From: Rhizobium sp. Q54
GTDB lineage: Bacteria > Pseudomonadota > Alphaproteobacteria > UBA2966 > CAIVPW01
Direction of reading: 5' to 3'
DNA length: 53,028 bases
NCBI GenBank assembly: GCA_945904955.1
Contig: CAMDPO010000014.1
Span: forward strand, 1 to 53,028
This document shows, piece after piece, positions 46,923-53,028 of the stretch. Made by a program: the position numbers and the translations under genes. The stretch's first letter is position 1; each line of letters opens with the position of its first letter. A model generated the notes under the pieces. It was not told the origin of the DNA and did no database searches. It worked only from the letters and a program-made list of their open reading frames with translations.

Positions 46923-47641
46923 CTACCGTCCACCGACGCGGCCGACACGATGGCGCGCTTCACCGCGATGGCGGGGCGCATCAGCGAATACATCTGCTTC
47001 GACGCCTCGGCGATCAGCACGCCGCCGACGCCGATGCCGCGATTGCCGAGGTTCTCGAACAGCGGCGCCGTGCGCAACATGAAGCGCGATCGCAGGGGCG
47101 GCGTGTACAGGCAGCTCTTCACCCACAGCGGCGTGAACAGGTTCTCCGCCAGGACCTGCATCACCTGGGGCGGCGAGAACGGGTGGCCCTGTCCGAACGG
47201 AGTGCGCTCGAGACGCGACCACAGCCCGAGACGATTGGGCACGACGAGCAGGACGCGTCCCTCGGGTGCCAGGACGCGCCACACCTCGCGTAGCATGGGC
47301 CGCACCGACTCGCTGTTCTCTAGGGCATGGACGAGCAGGGCGCGATCCATGGACTGGTCGGGAATGGGCACGTTGGTCTCGATGGAGAGCACGGCGCGGT
47401 TCGGTTCGTCGGCGTTCCGCGGCCAGCGATGTACGCCCTGGGCGGCCGGCATGGCGGCCACCACTCGGAACGCGTCGTCCAGGAAGGGGCGCAGGTAGGG
47501 CGCGGGATATCCCAGACCGAGGACCGCAAGCCCGCGCACCTCGGGCCACGCCTCGCGGATGCGGCGGCCGACATAGCGCCGGGCGATCTGGCCGAGCGGT
47601 GTCCCATAGAAATTGCGGAGGTCGGCAACGCCGGGGCGCAT
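46919..47641 (-). CDS. Class I SAM-dependent methyltransferase-like protein
   Basis: 240 residues. Near the N-terminus YVGRRIREAWPEVRGLAVLGLGYPAPYL has a weak SAM motif I. MDRALLVHALENSESVRPMLREVWRVLAPEGRVLLVVPNRLG is a typical post-motif I region. It is close to metW and gloB, a gene group I recognise from other alphaproteobacteria. Substrate unknown. Confidence 0.8.
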   Translation of the reverse strand: MRPGVADLRNFYGTPLGQIARRYVGRRIREAWPEVRGLAVLGLGYPAPYLRPFLDDAFRVVAAMPAAQGVHRWPRNADEPNRAVLSIETNVPIPDQSMDRALLVHALENSESVRPMLREVWRVLAPEGRVLLVVPNRLGLWSRLERTPFGQGHPFSPPQVMQVLAENLFTPLWVKSCLYTPPLRSRFMLRTAPLFENLGNRGIGVGGVLIAEASKQMYSLMRPAIAVKRAIVSAASVDGS

Positions 47642-47694
47642 CGGCCGGAGACACTATCACCGGGCTCCGGAATCGTCCCGCGAACGGCCCGCCG

Positions 47695-47719
47695 GGTGCT
47701 GTCCTAACCGGACAGCACC
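47695..47719. promoter_or_regulatory. Perfect operator-like palindrome between divergent genes
   Basis: GGTGCTGTCC (47695-47704) and GGACAGCACC (47710-47719) form a perfect 10-bp inverted repeat with a 5-base spacer TAACC. It lies 53 bases from the methyltransferase start and 127 from gloB, the only marked structure in this 205-base gap. Confidence 0.55.
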
Positions 47720-47846
47720 GCCCGCCGCGCCAGAATTGACGCGAAGGTGGTTCCGACTAGACTGACCGTTCGGTTTGCCCTGGTGGCCAGTCCGGCCAGG
47801 CATTCGTGGCGGGACCGGCGGGGGCGAACGGGCGTCTGGGGTCGAA

Positions 47847-48617
47847 ATGGCAAGGATCGAAGTCAAGGTCATACAGGTCCTGCGCGACAACTACGTCTTC
47901 CTGCTGAACCACCGCGCCAGCGGCAGCAGCGCCATCGTCGACCCGGGTATCGCCGGCCCCATCGTCACCAAGCTCGACCAGCTCGGCTGGCGCGTCCGCA
48001 AGATCTTGTGCACGCACCATCACGCCGATCAGATCGGCGGCAACCTCGACATCAAGCGCTCGTTTCACTGCGAAGTCGTCGGCCCGCGCGCCGAAGCGCC
48101 GCGCATCCCCGGCATCACCGTGGAAGTCGGCGAAGGCGACAAGGTCTCGCTCGGCGACGCCGAAGCGACCATCCTCGACCTGCCCGGACACACTGCCGGC
48201 GGCATCGGCTATTGGTTCAAGGACTCGGGTGTCCTGTTTTGCGGCGACGTGCTCTATCCTATGGGATGCGGCCGGTTGTTCGAAGGTTCCGCTGAGCAGA
48301 TGTGGCAGTCGCTGCTCAAAATCCGCGCACTGCCACCGGACACCAAGGTGTACTGCGCCCACGAGTACGCCGAGCGTAACTACAAGTTCGCGCGTGGCTT
48401 GGACCGCGAGAACGCCGCGCTGAAGACGCGCGGCGAATCCTTCCGCAGCCTGCTGCAAGCCGGCAGCATCGGCGTACCGTTCACGCTCGGCGACGAACTG
48501 GCCACCAATCCCTTTTTCCGTTCCGACGACCCGATTTTCCAGCGCCAGCTCGGAATGGCCGGAAAGTCCCCGGTCGACGTCTTCGCCGAGTTGCGCCGCC
48601 GCCGCGACGAGACGTAG
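47847..48617 (+). CDS. gloB: Hydroxyacylglutathione hydrolase-like (glyoxalase II)
   Basis: 256 residues from ATG 47847. Metallo-beta-lactamase fold: CTHHHADQIGGN near residue 55, DLPGHTAGGIGYWF, LFCGDVLYPMGCGRLFEGS, YCAHEYAERNYKFA, and a final DPIFQRQLG tail. The order and tail identify GloB, which hydrolyses S-lactoylglutathione. However, the usual HxHxDH motif reads HHHADQ: the last metal-ligand His is Gln. The family's second metal site may be altered. Confidence 0.9.
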   Translation: MARIEVKVIQVLRDNYVFLLNHRASGSSAIVDPGIAGPIVTKLDQLGWRVRKILCTHHHADQIGGNLDIKRSFHCEVVGPRAEAPRIPGITVEVGEGDKVSLGDAEATILDLPGHTAGGIGYWFKDSGVLFCGDVLYPMGCGRLFEGSAEQMWQSLLKIRALPPDTKVYCAHEYAERNYKFARGLDRENAALKTRGESFRSLLQAGSIGVPFTLGDELATNPFFRSDDPIFQRQLGMAGKSPVDVFAELRRRRDET

Positions 48618-48969
48618 TACCCCGATCGCCTCGGGCGGCGTCCGGAGACCGATTGGGGTAGTGCCGCCGCGGCAGGAGCGCCTCCCCCTCCGCGACGCGT
48701 TCTGATCCTTCCGCCTTCCGCGGCCGACCCGCACACCGTGCGACAGCTGCAGCATGGCGTTGCGCCCGGCTCCCCAGCCTCGTCCGCCCGCACGCGATGC
48801 GCGGGATGAGCCGACGCGCGCCATCGTTCCAACCCGCGACGAACCCTTGTGCGGGCGCCGGCGGGCGGCGAATGCCTACCGCGCCGCGTGGCGCCTTGGC
48901 CATGCACCGACCCTTCTCGGCTGGGTCGCCCCCCTGGACCTAACCGCCTAGCCGCGCTACTCCGGCCGC
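48618..48969. other. Intergenic stretch without a recognised gene
   Basis: 352 bases between gloB and the ketopantoate-reductase-like gene. Open frames here are compositional; none has family features or a ribosome site. Near the end, TGGACC (48935-48940), 17 bases, TACTCC (48958-48963) could be a weak promoter six bases before GTG 48970. Confidence 0.5.
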
Positions 48970-49959
48970 GTGCGAATCTGCGTCTACGGTGCCGGTGCCA
49001 TCGGCGGCTACCTGGGCGCGTGCCTTGCCGCCCGGTGGCCCGACGATGTCGTGCTCGTGGCGCGCGGTGCGCGGCTGGCGGCGCTGCGGAGCCACGGCAT
49101 CGAGGTGCGCGGTGCCGGTGACCAGCGCCGCGTAGTGCCGGTGCGCTGCACCGACGATCCGGCGACCCTGCCGGCCCAAGATGTCGTGTTCCTGACCACC
49201 AAGGCACATGATGCTCCGCGCGCCGCAGATGGCATCGCGCGTCTGCTGGGCCCCGACACGGTCGTCGTCACCGCCATGAACGGTGTGCCGTGGTGGTACT
49301 TCGACGGGCTGGAAGGTGCGCACCGGAATCACCGGCTGCGCAGCGTCGACCCGGACGGCGCCCTGTCACGCAGCATCCCGACGGCGCGCATCCTGGGTGC
49401 GGTCGTGTGGACCGCCGCCGTCATGCGCACGCCGGGGATCATCGAGGTGGACCAGCGCCTGCGGCTACCGATCGGGGAGCCGAACGGCACCGAGAGCCCG
49501 CGTGCGCAGCAGCTCGCCGCATATCTCGGCGAGACAGGCATCGAGTCGCCCGTCGTTGGCGATATCCGGGCGGAGATCTGGTTGAAGCTATGGGGCAACC
49601 TCGCCTTCAACCCGGTGAGCGTGCTCACGCGCGCGACCCTCGCCGGCATCGCACGCGATCCCGGCGGGCGAGTCGCCGTGAGGGCGATGATGCAAGAGGC
49701 GGAGCAGGTCGCCAAAGCGCTGGGAGTCCGCTTTCCCGTCGACGTGGACCGGCGCATCGCCATGGCCGAGACCATCGGCGCGCATGCGACTTCGTCGCTG
49801 CAGGACCTGGACGCCGGCAAGGAGATCGAGCTCGCCGCGCTCACCGGCGCGGTGATCGAGATGGCAGAGATGACCAAGGTCGCGACACCGGCCATCGCGC
49901 TGGTGCACGGCCTCACGCAATTGCGAGTCCGCACCCGCGATGCGCACACGCGTACGTGA
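48970..49959 (+). CDS. 2-dehydropantoate 2-reductase family (ketopantoate reductase-like)
   Basis: 329 residues from GTG 48970. The NADP motif MRICVYGAGAIGGYLGACLA opens the protein. DVVFLTTKAHDAP, VVTAMNGVPWW, EIWLKLWGNLAFNPVSVLTRAT and a C-terminal EIELAALTGAVIEMAEM match the ApbA/PanE family. No other pantothenate gene is near, so a true PanE role is unproven; several paralogues of this family act on other substrates. Confidence 0.88.
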   Translation: MRICVYGAGAIGGYLGACLAARWPDDVVLVARGARLAALRSHGIEVRGAGDQRRVVPVRCTDDPATLPAQDVVFLTTKAHDAPRAADGIARLLGPDTVVVTAMNGVPWWYFDGLEGAHRNHRLRSVDPDGALSRSIPTARILGAVVWTAAVMRTPGIIEVDQRLRLPIGEPNGTESPRAQQLAAYLGETGIESPVVGDIRAEIWLKLWGNLAFNPVSVLTRATLAGIARDPGGRVAVRAMMQEAEQVAKALGVRFPVDVDRRIAMAETIGAHATSSLQDLDAGKEIELAALTGAVIEMAEMTKVATPAIALVHGLTQLRVRTRDAHTRT

Positions 49960-50172
49960 CCGGGTGCGGTAGGAAGTCGCACTTCGCGTTTCAAGACGCG
50001 CGATGCCGACCTCGTCGCGAGCGTGATCCGCATCACAACGGCGCGACATTCTGGCACAGCGCATTGCGCAAGGCCGATCAAGCTACCACTTCCAGGACAG
50101 GCGCCGAGGCCTAGGGGAAACCCGCAACGCACTCGGTAGCTACACGACCTACATCCCGGACTGGAGAGCAAC

Positions 50173-50484
50173 ATGAATGCGAAGAAGATTCTGATTGGCG
50201 CATTGGCTGCCGCAATGACCGTTGGCGCGATTGCCCCGATTGCCTCGGCCGCTACCTTCAACGTGACCCCCGCTGCCTACGCGGACGGCTTCGTCACCGC
50301 CGTCGATGCCAAGGCCGGTACGTTGACCATCGGCCAGGTCACCTAGACGATGCGCACGCCGGCCGACCTCATCGACGTGCAGGCGGGCAGCGAAGTCGAC
50401 ATCGCTTACGTGATGGAAAACGGCCGCCGCGTCGCCATCGCCGTGACGCCGATCGAAGACGTCGTGGGCGACCTCGTCGACTAG
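50173..50484 (+). pseudogene. DUF1344-like periplasmic protein gene with in-frame TAG (copy 1)
   Basis: ATG 50173 follows GGAG. A signal peptide (LIGALAAAMTVGAIAPIASA) precedes ADGFVTAVDAKAGTLTIGQVT, then TAG at 50344-50346, and the frame continues with TMRTPADLIDVQAGSEVDIAYVMENGRRVAIAV to a second TAG (50482). Aligned with copy 2, the stop sits exactly where copy 2 has Tyr, so one base change explains it. A DUF1344-type fold is suggested by the motif order only. Probably inactive unless read through. Confidence 0.6.
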
Positions 50485-50528
50485 TCTCCGACCAAGCTCC
50501 GACGAGTAGCCCTCCCCTATTCGTCGAA

Positions 50529-50564
50529 GAAACGGGCGCGCCTCGCAAGGGGCGCGCCCGTTTC
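50529..50564 (+). terminator. Strong hairpin terminator after copy 1
   Basis: A perfect 14-bp stem GAAACGGGCGCGCC / GGCGCGCCCGTTTC with an 8-base loop, followed by GTTTGG. Confidence 0.82.
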
Positions 50565-50724
50565 GTTTGGCCCGGCGTGCGCGTGCACCGTCGTGTCATT
50601 GCGTGACCGAGAGCGCCCGATCCGCCCCCGCCTAGTCACAGATTGCTCACAGGAACACCTTAGGCGGCGGCTTACATGCAGGTTCTGAGGGGGGACAACC
50701 ACCCCGAAGCCGAAGGAGTGTCCC

Positions 50725-51023
50725 ATCAAGGTAACCGCTCGCTATGCCGCCGCTGGTACGGCCCTTGCGTTGCTGACCGCGGCAAGACCTACGTCGTCCG
50801 TCATGCGAAGGACCTGGAGTGGATCACCCCGGGTGAGATGGTCGATGTCGGCTACGTCATCGAAGGCGGCCGCCGCGTGGTGACCGCCATCGAGCTCGAG
50901 GATCCGCAGCTGCGCGAGGCGTGCGACATGACGCTGCAGACCCGTGAGAACGACGAAGGCGTGGATGGCGGCAAGTACGACCCGCCGGACCAGCTGGCCG
51001 AGAACGACCCCAGCAGCGTGTAG
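50725..51023 (+). pseudogene. DUF1344-like gene, broken (copy 2): ATC at start position, internal deletion
   Basis: AAGGAG (50713-50718) is six bases before ATC (50725), where ATG is expected. The frame from ATC encodes a signal-like KVTARYAAAGTALALLTAA. Near 50780 it jumps to another frame reading GKTYVVRHAKDLEWITPGEMVDVGYVIEGGRRVVTAIEL, the domain part of copy 1. The segment equal to copy 1 residues ~25-52 is missing. A hydrophilic tail (ENDEGVDGGKYDPPDQ) ends at TAG 51021-51023. Confidence 0.58.
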
Positions 51024-51051
51024 CGCCTTTTCCCTTCAGCCGCACAACGGC

Positions 51052-51085
51052 AACGGACGCCCGCAAGGGCGTCCGTTTCCTTTTG
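51052..51085 (+). terminator. Rho-independent terminator after copy 2
   Basis: A perfect 11-bp stem AACGGACGCCC (51052-51062) / GGGCGTCCGTT (51067-51077) with a GCAA loop, followed by TCCTTTT. Confidence 0.88.
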
Positions 51086-51119
51086 GCGGCCGGCGCGGTA
51101 GTACTGCGCGTCGAGTTCC

Positions 51120-51848
51120 ATGGCGTTCTTTCCCGATGGCCTCTCGTGGCGCGGGCGTGCGACCTACGTCGCGCACGCAGGCAAGGCCGTCTTGCGCCAG
51201 CACCACCGTGAACTCCTGCCCCTCCTCCGGCGCTTTGTGCCGGCCGATGCGACCGTCCTCGATGTGGGGGCGCACGCCGGTCAGTTCGCCAAGCTGTTCG
51301 CCGGTCTGGCGCCGGCGGGACGGGTCTACGCGTTCGAGCCGTCGGGGTATGCCCGCTCAATTCTGACCCTGGCGGTGCGCGCGCGGCACCTGCACAACGT
51401 GACGGTCGTGGCACGCGCCCTCGGCGACGCACCCGGTGAGGCGGTGCTTTCGACGCCAATCAAGGCCACTGGCAGCGTGCGCTTCGGGCTGGCTCATTTC
51501 GGCACGACGGGAGCAGGACGCAGCGAGTGCGTGCAGATCGTCACCCTCGACGACTTCGCCGCTGCGCAAGGGATGACGCGGCTCGACTTCGTGAAGGCCG
51601 ACGTCGAAGGCTGGGAGGCCCGCATGCTGGCGGGAGGTGCTGCGACGCTGCAGCGCCTGCGGCCGCCCATGTTGATCGAGCTCGTCGACTCACACCTGCG
51701 CCGCGCCGGCGACGACCTCGCCGGCGCGTGGGCGCAGTTGACCGCGTGGGGCTATGCGCCCCACGCATGGAGCGGCGAGCGACTGACGCCGCTTGCCGCT
51801 CCGCGTGATGGCGACAGCATCTGGCTGCCGCCCGGGACCTCCGCCTAG
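51120..51848 (+). CDS. FkbM-family methyltransferase
   Basis: 242 residues. SAM motif TVLDVGAHAGQFAKLFAGLAPAGRVYAFEPSGY near residue 45, VTLDDFAAAQGMTRLDFVKADVEGWEARMLAGG (FkbM core) and PPMLIELVDSHL. Such enzymes methylate sugars or other small hydroxyls in glycans. It is convergent with the flagellin gene and shares CTAG at the stops (51845-51848). A role in flagellin glycan modification is possible but not shown. Confidence 0.87.
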   Translation: MAFFPDGLSWRGRATYVAHAGKAVLRQHHRELLPLLRRFVPADATVLDVGAHAGQFAKLFAGLAPAGRVYAFEPSGYARSILTLAVRARHLHNVTVVARALGDAPGEAVLSTPIKATGSVRFGLAHFGTTGAGRSECVQIVTLDDFAAAQGMTRLDFVKADVEGWEARMLAGGAATLQRLRPPMLIELVDSHLRRAGDDLAGAWAQLTAWGYAPHAWSGERLTPLAAPRDGDSIWLPPGTSA

Positions 51849-52666
51849 TCGCGCGAGAACAAGCCCAAGATCGCCCGCGGTCTGCCGTTGGCGATCGACA
51901 ACCCGGCGACGCCGAGCTGCTCCTTGATCTGCAGTGCTTCGACGTTGGCTGCTTCGGCGGCGAGGTCGGCGTCGACCAGGCTACCCACGCTTTCTTTCAT
52001 CACATCGACCAACTTGGTGGTGAACTCCTGCTGGATCTCCAGGCCGCGCGAAGACGTACCGAGCGATGTCAGTGCGCTCGAAACCTCGACGATGGCCTGG
52101 CTGATGAGGGTGACGGCGGTGGTGGCGTTGCTGGCCGTATCGAGCGCTGCCGTGTGGATACCGAGCGTCGTCGTGCTGATGTCCTGCGAGTCGACGACGA
52201 TGGTGCTGCCGTCGATGGAGCTCAGCACGTTGAGGTCGGATGCACCCGATTCGATCAGATTCTTGCCGTTGAAGTCGGCGGTGCCGACGACAGTGCTGAT
52301 CTGACTGCGCAAGGCGGTGAATTCCTCGTGCAGGGCCGCTTGCGACGAGGCATCGAGCCCGGACTGGCTCGCCTCGACCGCCTTGGCCTTCATCTCGACA
52401 AGCAGGTCGGCGACCGCGGTAGCGCCGTCGATGGCGACGTCCACGGTCGATTCACCGAGTGCCAGCGCGGTCTTGACCGCACCGACCGCCGCAATGTCCC
52501 CACGCATCCGCGTGGCGATGGCGAACGTCGCGGCGTCGTCCTTGGGCCCGTTTACCTTGAGCCCCGTAGTGATGCGTAGCTGAGCCGTCGCCAGGTCGCG
52601 CGACGTACGATTGAGTGCCTGCAACGCGGCATTCGCGCCCGCGTTGGTATTGATGGAGACGACCAT
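51845..52666 (-). CDS. Flagellin
   Basis: 273 residues from ATG 52666, with GGGGAGA before the start; the longer frame to 52906 lacks support. Conserved ends: MVVSINTNAGANAALQALNRTSRDLATAQLRITTGLKVN (D0/D1) and IANGRPRAILGLFSRD with DLAAEAANVEALQIKEQLG. The middle is short, as in compact alphaproteobacterial flagellins. No other flagellar gene is in the window. I searched for a sigma-54 promoter but did not find a convincing one. Confidence 0.94.
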   Translation of the reverse strand: MVVSINTNAGANAALQALNRTSRDLATAQLRITTGLKVNGPKDDAATFAIATRMRGDIAAVGAVKTALALGESTVDVAIDGATAVADLLVEMKAKAVEASQSGLDASSQAALHEEFTALRSQISTVVGTADFNGKNLIESGASDLNVLSSIDGSTIVVDSQDISTTTLGIHTAALDTASNATTAVTLISQAIVEVSSALTSLGTSSRGLEIQQEFTTKLVDVMKESVGSLVDADLAAEAANVEALQIKEQLGVAGLSIANGRPRAILGLFSRD

Positions 52667-52937
52667 GGTCGTCTCTCCCCAGATTTTGATTCGAGCGTTT
52701 TGCTGCTGATGCGACCGGAGCCTGCGAACTACTGCCGCGGCGTTTCTTTGCCAGTCGCCGACACCACTTCCCTGAGATTCTTCAGGCGGATGCCGGAGCC
52801 ACAGCGAACATAGCGCCGCCCGAACCCTGGCGCAACCTAGGCCGGACGGCGCCCTTGGCCCGCAAAACCGCGGCAAAGCGCGACGCGCGCCGTCCTTGCC
52901 GCTCAATGGGCGGCTGGGATAGGCTCCGCGCCTTTCC

Positions 52938-53027
52938 GGAGGGGTGCCAGAGTGGCCGATCGGGGCGGTCTCGAAAACCGTTGTGCTTGCAAGAGCACCG
53001 TGGGTTCGAATCCCACCCCCTCCGCCA
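52938..53027 (+). tRNA. tRNA-Ser (anticodon CGA)
   Basis: 90 bases including the CCA. GGAGGGG pairs with CCCCTCC. The anticodon stem GCGGT/ACCGT encloses CTCGAAA with anticodon CGA, reading UCG. A long variable arm (TGTGCTTGCAAGAGCACC) and the T-arm TGGGTTCGAATCCCA are present. Confidence 0.96.
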
Positions 53028-53028
53028 G

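Noticed and set aside
48481-48903. Minus-strand frame spanning the gloB end and the following gap
   Set aside because: Arg/Ala-rich, no recognisable domain, no ribosome site, and overlaps the conserved gloB end.
50344-50346. TAG read as an amino acid (recoded stop)
   Set aside because: Many ordinary genes in this window end with TAG (for example the YkgJ copy 2, ftsX, metW and FkbM genes), so genome-wide recoding is not credible.
52667-52937. Sigma-54 promoter for flagellin
   Set aside because: Candidate GG/GC pairs on the minus strand did not have the required 10-base spacing with a proper TGGCAC-TTGC context.
1-53028. Prophage, transposon or integron
   Set aside because: No integrase, transposase, terminase or capsid genes are seen, and the tRNA genes have no flanking att-like direct repeats that I can find.

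Overview
The window looks like chromosomal DNA of an alphaproteobacterium with high GC, probably Rhodospirillales-like or a related lineage. The evidence is the gene content: the TIGR02302/DUF4175 protein, two DUF2125 proteins, an MJ0042/DUF3426 zinc-ribbon protein, COQ7-type ubiquinone hydroxylase, the argH-lptM-lysA and chorismate mutase-hisC-tyrA-metX-metW-gloB neighbourhoods, and several intergenic palindrome families of the kind seen in alphaproteobacteria. No phage, transposase, rRNA or CRISPR array was seen. Two tRNA genes, Leu(CAA) and Ser(CGA), are present. Genes are tightly packed, and many neighbours overlap by 1-4 bases.

Layout. 1-5.8 kb: end of a type IV pilus/type II secretion ATPase, a GAF-HD-GYP protein with visibly AT-richer stretches, two YkgJ-type cysteine-cluster proteins, CcdA, and a DUF2089 + SHOCT-like pair behind an AT-rich palindrome. 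5.9-7.75 kb: a tandem array of five small single-pass proteins from two families that I do not recognise (order A-A-B-A-B). This is the best candidate for an undescribed system. 7.8-12.9 kb: Sel1-repeat protein, a TetR regulator and YjbQ separated by three matching palindromes, a degenerate receiver, a HipA-like kinase, a CheY-like receiver, a 38-residue lysine-rich protein and tRNA-Leu. 12.9-16.7 kb: dsbB, coq7, a His-rich membrane protein, YcnI-like and CopC-CopD (copper handling). 16.8-21.35 kb: a truncated YjbR-like gene, HNH nuclease, esterase, DUF3052-like protein, Bcr/CflA exporter, HIG1-like protein and cobalamin adenosyltransferase. 21.4-26.4 kb: NhaP antiporter with a cyclic-nucleotide domain, etfB-etfA and a 3-hydroxyacyl-CoA dehydrogenase, followed by a frameshifted HEPN remnant. 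26.8-34.2 kb: TlpA-like thioredoxin, argH, lptM, lysA, TIGR02302, VOC and DUF3426. 34.3-41.9 kb: ftsE-ftsX, small membrane genes, a DUF5681-like gene, class II ribonucleotide reductase and two DUF2125 proteins. 41.9-50 kb: tyrA-hisC-chorismate mutase reading left, and metX-metW, a methyltransferase, gloB and a ketopantoate-reductase-like gene. 50-53 kb: two broken copies of a small periplasmic DUF1344-like gene, an FkbM methyltransferase, a solitary flagellin gene and tRNA-Ser.

The genes mostly serve core metabolism: Arg/Lys, Tyr/Phe/His and Met synthesis, a B12-dependent ribonucleotide reductase with a cobalamin adenosyltransferase elsewhere in the window, fatty-acid oxidation electron transfer, thiol redox and copper handling, and cell division. 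At the level of layout, convergent gene ends fall mostly into two types: stop codons that share one CTAG, or a palindromic repeat filling the gap. Several start codons lie only 6-8 bases after a -10-like box, which suggests leaderless messages.
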